Shown one piece after another: positions 60,122-64,000 of a stretch of 64,000 nt of DNA; position 1 is the stretch's first letter, and each line of letters starts with the position of its first letter. The position numbers and the translations under genes were made by a program. The notes below the pieces were generated by a model, which worked only from the letters and a program-made list of their open reading frames with translations, was not told the DNA's origin and made no database searches. The stretch is taken from positions 48,397-112,396 of the forward strand of contig NZ_UPPP01000057.1 in the NCBI RefSeq assembly GCF_900476375.1. The letters run 5' to 3'. Source of the DNA: Allolucifera butyrica (lineage in GTDB: Bacteria; Bacillota; Negativicutes; Sporomusales; UPPP01).

Positions 60122-60496
60122 TTAAGATACTTTTTGCGCATTTAGTTCCTTTAATTTACCACGCTGAACTTCTGTCGAATCTACTTCCGTTGCCTGAAGA
60201 CTTTCCACCAGATAATGGCAGGCATCCCATGGATTCACCCGATCACCGCAAGTGAACACATCAATTGCCGCGTACCTTAACTCCGGCCAAGTATGAATCG
60301 CCAGATGCGACTCAGATATGACTACCACTCCACTAACTCCCTGTGGGCTGAACTTGTGAAAAGCCACTTCCCGTACTTCGGCTCCCGCTTCTAAAGCAGC
60401 ATTCACCATTACGGTCTCAACTTTCTCCACATCGTTCAGGATATTGGCATTGCAGCCATAAAACTCTGCCAGAATGTGGCGACCTAAGGCGTTCAA
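60122..60496 (-). CDS. speD: S-adenosylmethionine decarboxylase
   Basis: This 124-residue proenzyme (SpeD2/Thermotoga-type, short) has the self-cleavage site with the pyruvoyl Ser in VVISESHLAIHTWPELRYAA, the later CGDRVNPWDACHYL, and the start NALGRHILAEFYGCN. The TTG at 60496 lies 11 bases behind AAAGGAGG; earlier codons overlap that site. It supplies aminopropyl groups for spermidine. The aminotransferase at 62096 may act in the same polyamine field. Confidence 0.95.
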   Translation of the reverse strand: MNALGRHILAEFYGCNANILNDVEKVETVMVNAALEAGAEVREVAFHKFSPQGVSGVVVISESHLAIHTWPELRYAAIDVFTCGDRVNPWDACHYLVESLQATEVDSTEVQRGKLKELNAQKVS

Positions 60497-60574
60497 CTCA
60501 TCATATACCTCCTTTAAATATAAAATCAACCAAATAAATTTTAACAAATCAGCAGGGAAAGTCAATATATATCT

Positions 60575-60627
60575 TTCGGCTCTTGGCGCAGAGCGCAGGG
60601 CGCGGGCAAATCCGTCTGAAAATCATA
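60575..60627. repeat. GC-rich intergenic repeat, copy 2
   Basis: TTTCGGCTCTTGGCGCAGAG and GGCGCGGGCAAAT to CTGAAAATCAT match the unit at 57370-57423, 3.2 kb away. Both copies are in the same orientation and near transcript ends. Confidence 0.7.
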
Positions 60628-60634
60628 TAAAAAA

Positions 60635-60664
60635 CAGCCACTATTATTTTTTAGTGGCTGTTAA
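60635..60664 (-). terminator. Terminator of htpX
   Basis: AACAGCCACTA (60635-60645) pairs with TAGTGGCTGTT (60654-60664), and T follows on the minus strand, directly behind the htpX stop. Confidence 0.9.
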
Positions 60665-60668
60665 AAAA

Positions 60669-61535
60669 TTACCGTATCTGCTTTGCCAGTTCCTGCAAGC
60701 GGGCAACCCGCTGTGTTGTCGACGGATGCGTACTAAACAGGCTCATCATCCAGTCTCCGCCGCCGCTGAATGGATTGATGATAAACAGATGCGACGTGGC
60801 CGGCGTAGCGTCCGGCATTACGCGGTGCTGGGCATAGTGCTCTATCTTTTGCAAAGCACTGGCCAAAGCCAGCGGATTGCCGGACAGTCTGCCGCCCGAT
60901 TCATCGGCCATATACTCCCGTGACCGGGATATGCCAAGCTGGATCAATGTTGCCGCCAGCGGCGCCAGTACAATCAGGAAGATATAGCCCACAATTCCGC
61001 CGGCTCCGTTATCATCATCATTGCTGCGGCCGCCCCCGAAAAGAGCCGCCCACTGGGCAATATGCCCGATCATGGTAATGATCCCCGCAATGGTTGCTAC
61101 CACGGTACTAATTAGCGTATCCCGGTGTTTCACATGGGATAATTCATGCGCCATGACTCCTTCCAGTTCTTCATAACTGAGAGCCCGCATAATTCCGGTA
61201 GTTGCCGCAACCGCAGCATGCTCGGGGTCTCTGCCGGTCGCAAAGGCATTCGGCACATCCGTATCGATAATATACACCTTCGGCATAGGAATCTTGGCTT
61301 TCTGCGCCAATCCCGCAACCATACGGACCAGATCCGGCGCCTGTTGCGGCGTAACTTCCCGAGCCCCGTACATACTAAGCACAATTTTATCGCTAAACCA
61401 GTAACTGGAGAAGTTCATCATCATCGAGACAAAAAACATGATCGTCATACCTTTGGTGCCGCCGAAAAAGTCTCCCACGGCCAAAAGCAGTCCCGTCAGT
61501 GCTGCTAATAACACAGTCGTTTTTAATGTATTCAT
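60669..61535 (-). CDS. htpX: Membrane protease HtpX
   Basis: This 288-residue M48 peptidase has two N-terminal membrane helices ([38 protein letters not shown]), the zinc motif [16 protein letters not shown], two more helices and the third ligand region [13 protein letters not shown]. It degrades misfolded membrane proteins. GGAGG precedes the ATG. Confidence 0.96.
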   Translation of the reverse strand: MNTLKTTVLLAALTGLLLAVGDFFGGTKGMTIMFFVSMMMNFSSYWFSDKIVLSMYGAREVTPQQAPDLVRMVAGLAQKAKIPMPKVYIIDTDVPNAFATGRDPEHAAVAATTGIMRALSYEELEGVMAHELSHVKHRDTLISTVVATIAGIITMIGHIAQWAALFGGGRSNDDDNGAGGIVGYIFLIVLAPLAATLIQLGISRSREYMADESGGRLSGNPLALASALQKIEHYAQHRVMPDATPATSHLFIINPFSGGGDWMMSLFSTHPSTTQRVARLQELAKQIR

Positions 61536-61633
61536 TTTGCCACCTCCGTAGCTGTACTAATCGAATAATCTCTTATCTTAGTATCTCTTTTCCGCAACTC
61601 GTCCACATCACCCCTTTCAAGAAAAAAATGGTA

Positions 61634-62074
61634 TTAAGCAGGCATTTCCACTTTTTCCTTAATTGCATTCAGCATATTTTCGCTATTTAACCGTACCTTC
61701 TTTTTTAAAATCGGATTCAACAAACCGGCAATCATGGGAATTCCAAACTCAAAATCCACGGTTAATTTAATTTCCGTTCCCCCGTCAAAAGGCGTCAATA
61801 TCCACTCTCCCTGGAACTTTTTCAAATCCCCCTCGATTTGCTGATAGGCGATATGCATATTTTCATCATCAAAAATGTCTTTTTCCGTCCATTTGATAAT
61901 ACGGCCGTCAACGTTGGATACCCATTTTGTTACCGTCGTATTTTCTGTCCGTTCCATCACTTCCACACTGACTAAATCAGGCATAAATTCAGGATATTTT
62001 TCCATTTCCTTCAATAAAGGATATACTTTTTGCCGTTCGCAGTATACCGGCAATGATACTTCGACATATGGCAT
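61634..62074 (-). CDS. SRPBCC (START-like) family protein
   Basis: This 146-residue protein begins MPYVEVSLPVYCERQKVYPL and has LLKEMEKYPEFMPDLVSVEV, then KKFQGEWILTPFDGGTEIKL and a C-terminal helix, the pattern of coenzyme Q-binding/polyketide-cyclase-like hot-pocket proteins (COQ10/aromatase type). The ligand is unknown. AAGGAGG precedes the ATG, and it follows the aminotransferase gene by 21 bases, so the two are co-transcribed. Confidence 0.85.
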   Translation of the reverse strand: MPYVEVSLPVYCERQKVYPLLKEMEKYPEFMPDLVSVEVMERTENTTVTKWVSNVDGRIIKWTEKDIFDDENMHIAYQQIEGDLKKFQGEWILTPFDGGTEIKLTVDFEFGIPMIAGLLNPILKKKVRLNSENMLNAIKEKVEMPA

Positions 62075-62095
62075 AGGTTTTTCCTCCTTAACAAA

Positions 62096-63349
62096 TCATA
62101 ATTCATCAATCATGTCGTGTGCGGTTGCCACTCCCTTGGCAAGAATGGCAATGACTTTATTTATATTTTCCTCGGTAATCATTAAAGGCGGTTCAATCCG
62201 GATGACTTTCGGATTATTCAGGGTATATGCAACCAAAACACCCTGCGCAATCAATTCGGACATTAACAGGCCGCCAATCCCTTCCTTGGTAAGTTCCAAC
62301 CCGATCATCAGGCCTTTTCCCCGCACCGTCTGAATTACGTCAGGATAGCGTTCCCGGATCATTTGCAGCCGGCTCATAAAATAGGTTCCCATCCGGGCGG
62401 ACCGCTCGACCAAATGTTCCTCCTGAATCGCCTGGATTGCCGCGACAGCCGCCGCACAGGCCAGCGGATTGCCGCCAAAAGTGGTAGTATGCAAAAGAGG
62501 ACTGACAATATATTTATCCCATACCTTTTCCCGGGCTGTAAAGGCGCCGATAGGCATAACGCCGCCACCAAGCGCCTTGGCCGTGGTCAGAATATCAGGC
62601 ACAACCTGCTCGTGCTCGACAGCAAACATTTTTCCGGTTCGTCCCAGCCCGGTCTGTACTTCATCACAAATCAACAAGGCGCCGTGCTTGTCGCAGAGGG
62701 CTCTCACCGCCGCCAAATAGCCGGACGGCGGTACGATAATGCCGCCCTCTCCCTGAATCGGCTCAAGGATTACAGCCGCCGTATCCGCATCAACAACTTG
62801 CTCCATTGCCTCAATCTGACCGAACGGAACATGCACAAAACCCTCCAGCAGCGGCTGAAACGGCTCGCGGAACATATCCCGCCCGGTAGCGCTAAGAGCG
62901 CCCATCGTTTTGCCATGAAACGAATTCAGCGTGGCAACAATTTTGGTGCGGCCCGTATGAATGCGGGCCAGTTTTAAAGCGCCTTCCACCGCTTCCGTGC
63001 CGCTATTGACAATAAAACTATACCGTAAATCTCCCGGTGTTATATCGGCCAGCAGGGCCGCCAGGTCGGCCATGGGTTTGGAAAAAAGTACCTTACTGGA
63101 TAAAGGCATGCGGTCAATTTGCTCTTTTACCGCCGCAACCACCTTGGGGTGACGGTGACCCAGGCTGAACACGCCGTATCCTCCCAGGCAATCAATATAT
63201 TCCTTGCCGTCAATATCTTTGATAATATCTCCTGCCGCTTCCCATTCTATGGTTGCCAACCCCATAAACCGGAATAGCCTGGCCATGGAAGGATTAATAT
63301 AGGTTTCATACCGTTCTATGGTTTCACTAACAAGCTGATCCCGCTCCAC
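62096..63349 (-). CDS. Class III aminotransferase (putrescine aminotransferase-like)
   Basis: This is 417 residues from a GTG 7 bases behind GGGAGG. It has the PLP fold of group III: DCLGGYGVFSLGHRHPKVVA, VNSGTEAVEGALKLARIHTG, FHGKTMGALSATG, LICDEVQTGLGRTGKMFA (PLP Asp) and LTTAKALGGGVMPIGAF (Schiff-base Lys), then HTTTFGGNPLACAA. Closest known types are putrescine and ornithine aminotransferases; speD nearby supports a polyamine role. A manganese-type riboswitch lies in its leader. Confidence 0.9.
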   Translation of the reverse strand: MERDQLVSETIERYETYINPSMARLFRFMGLATIEWEAAGDIIKDIDGKEYIDCLGGYGVFSLGHRHPKVVAAVKEQIDRMPLSSKVLFSKPMADLAALLADITPGDLRYSFIVNSGTEAVEGALKLARIHTGRTKIVATLNSFHGKTMGALSATGRDMFREPFQPLLEGFVHVPFGQIEAMEQVVDADTAAVILEPIQGEGGIIVPPSGYLAAVRALCDKHGALLICDEVQTGLGRTGKMFAVEHEQVVPDILTTAKALGGGVMPIGAFTAREKVWDKYIVSPLLHTTTFGGNPLACAAAVAAIQAIQEEHLVERSARMGTYFMSRLQMIRERYPDVIQTVRGKGLMIGLELTKEGIGGLLMSELIAQGVLVAYTLNNPKVIRIEPPLMITEENINKVIAILAKGVATAHDMIDEL

Positions 63350-63460
63350 TTTGATTCCTCCCGACAAACAATTTTTGGTATCTTTTTCTATTTATAGCAT
63401 TCGAAATCCTTTTTTATGCAAATAAACAGAGACTCTCCCGGTTGTCAGGTTCACATATGC

Positions 63461-63503
63461 AAAAAAGAGACCATTTGGTACGCTTATACATACCAAAGGT
63501 CTC
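63461..63503 (-). terminator. Terminator of the riboswitch expression platform
   Basis: GAGACCATTTGGTA (63467-63480) pairs with TACCAAAGGTCTC (63491-63503) and six T follow on the minus strand. One arm contains the GAGACCTTT of the riboswitch aptamer, so the two structures exclude each other. Confidence 0.9.
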
Positions 63504-63590
63504 GCTTATTGGCTTTAAACCAACGGCCGCGCCAGATGCCCATGCATCGGTTGTTGACGCCAACCCTAGCAAGCTACTCCCCTTTTGGAA
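63493..63590 (-). promoter_or_regulatory. yybP-ykoY (manganese) riboswitch
   Basis: On the minus strand the leader reads AAAAGGGGAGTAGC, then GCGTCAACAACC, a middle stem, CTGGCGCGGCC and finally AAGCGAGACCTTT. These match the conserved segments of the yybP-ykoY aptamer, which binds Mn2+ and often controls manganese exporters. The 3' strand GAGACCTTT is shared with a terminator hairpin, so ligand binding should let transcription proceed. The next gene on this strand is the class III aminotransferase, 110 bases downstream. Confidence 0.85.
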
Positions 63591-63609
63591 TCCCTTCAAT
63601 TTTATTATA

Positions 63610-63638
63610 ATTTTATCTTGTATCTCTGTTTTTGTCAA
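63610..63638 (-). promoter_or_regulatory. Promoter of the riboswitch leader
   Basis: On the minus strand TTGACA (63633-63638) and TAAAAT (63610-63615) are 17 bases apart, just before the aptamer. The inserted element begins about 30 bases further upstream, so the promoter is intact. Confidence 0.85.
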
Positions 63639-63670
63639 GCACTCCGCTGGCTTACTGTGTTTAACTTGTG

Positions 63671-64000
63671 ATAATGTCACCTTGTAGATTATCGCGATAA
63701 AATGTCACTATGAACAACGAGGTGCATTATCAATTGTCCCAAAAACAACTAAACAGGTACACCATATTGCAAAAGCTTGTTGACGGAGATTTTACCCTTG
63801 CACAGGCTGCATCTAGTCTAGGCTTAAGCAATCGCCAGGTAATCAGATTAAAGAAAGGATTTATCCAGGAAGGGCCTGCGGTTCTGATTCACAAGAACAC
63901 GAATTGCAAGCCTGCTCATGCACTCGGTGACGAGCTCGCGGCTAAAATCATTTCTCTCAAACAGTCCGAGCTGTACCGGGATGCTAACTTCCTACACTTT
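63671..64000 (+). mobile_element. Insertion sequence, left end and start of element
   Basis: An A+T-rich border with two similar motifs, ATAATGTCACCTTG (63671) and ATAAAATGTCACTATG (63698), lies before a transposase gene and is the likely terminal region. The right end is outside the window, so the terminal inverted repeats and the target duplication cannot be confirmed. Confidence 0.6.
63710..64000 (+). CDS. ISNCY-type transposase, N-terminal part
   Basis: The ORF starts at an ATG at 63710 and stays open to the end of the window (97 codons). MNNEVHYQLSQKQLNRYTIL, then QKLVDGDFTLAQAASSLGLS and NRQVIRLKKGFIQEGPAVLI form a helix-turn-helix, followed by HKNTNCKPAHAL and the start of the linker to the catalytic core, as in ISNCY-family transposases. 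The DDE core would follow outside the window, so activity cannot be judged. Confidence 0.8.
   Translation, partial: MNNEVHYQLSQKQLNRYTILQKLVDGDFTLAQAASSLGLSNRQVIRLKKGFIQEGPAVLIHKNTNCKPAHALGDELAAKIISLKQSELYRDANFLHF

Noticed and set aside
63414..63680. Minus-strand reading frame of 88 codons upstream of the aminotransferase.
   Set aside because: It coincides with the riboswitch, its terminator and promoter, which explain the sequence better, and it has no ribosome site.

Overview
The window looks like the chromosome of an endospore-forming member of the Firmicutes (Bacillota). SpoVS, a YlbJ-type sporulation membrane protein, FapR-controlled fatty acid synthesis and FabK as the only recognisable enoyl-ACP reductase support this. 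The overall gene orders suggest the Negativicutes (Sporomusa/Pelosinus-like), but that placement is inference from gene content and no sequence search was run.

Region 1, positions 1 to about 16430, is the right-hand part of an integrated mobile element. It is visibly richer in A+T than the rest. A large serine recombinase lies at its right edge, and the element has split the competence-type AAA+ gene comM: only the 5' part of comM remains (16421-17482), ending exactly at the conserved CPCG motif. The left end and the missing 3' part of comM lie outside the window. The element carries two divergent repressor switches with different palindromic operators, the second with an ImmA-like metallopeptidase. 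It also carries a defence-like block (methyltransferase, two-TM protein, HEPN-like protein, OLD-type ATPase-TOPRIM), a HAD phosphatase, a type II restriction-modification set (HNH endonuclease, Vsr, C5 methyltransferase), three immunity-like genes, a small beta-clamp-like protein and a secreted Ada-type metal-binding protein. No phage structural or conjugation gene is visible in this part.

Region 2, 17.5-24.3 kb, holds yraN, an HD-GYP protein, an orphan FliK/FlhB-like pair, rnhB, a ybaK-type deacylase and several very small proteins, three of them membrane-anchored.

Region 3, 24.4-46.6 kb, is a long minus-strand housekeeping block read right to left: yceD-rpmF; fapR-plsX-fabH-fabK-fabD-fabG-acpP, a second FabK-like gene, fabF-rnc; an Elp3-like radical SAM gene and spoVS; smc-ftsY; ylxM-ffh-rpsP-khpA-ylqD-rimM-trmD-SPOUT methyltransferase-rplS; lepB-rbgA. 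It links lipid synthesis, protein targeting, ribosome assembly and tRNA modification. A FapR-like operator overlaps the fapR promoter, and a strong promoter with a palindrome at its start site precedes ylxM-ffh.

Region 4, 46.7-54.9 kb, has ackA, tmcAL, a patatin-like gene, ylbJ, a coiled-coil gene, coaD, rsmD and a DUF4127 gene, resembling the ylb region of Bacillus. Region 5, 54.9-64 kb, has tRNA-Pro(CGG), an EF-G paralogue, an FmdB zinc ribbon protein, a PduO-type adenosyltransferase, ndk, an M42 peptidase, speD, htpX, an SRPBCC protein and a class III aminotransferase. A yybP-ykoY-type (manganese) riboswitch with a promoter and terminator precedes that aminotransferase, and an insertion sequence with an ISNCY-type transposase begins just upstream and runs off the window.
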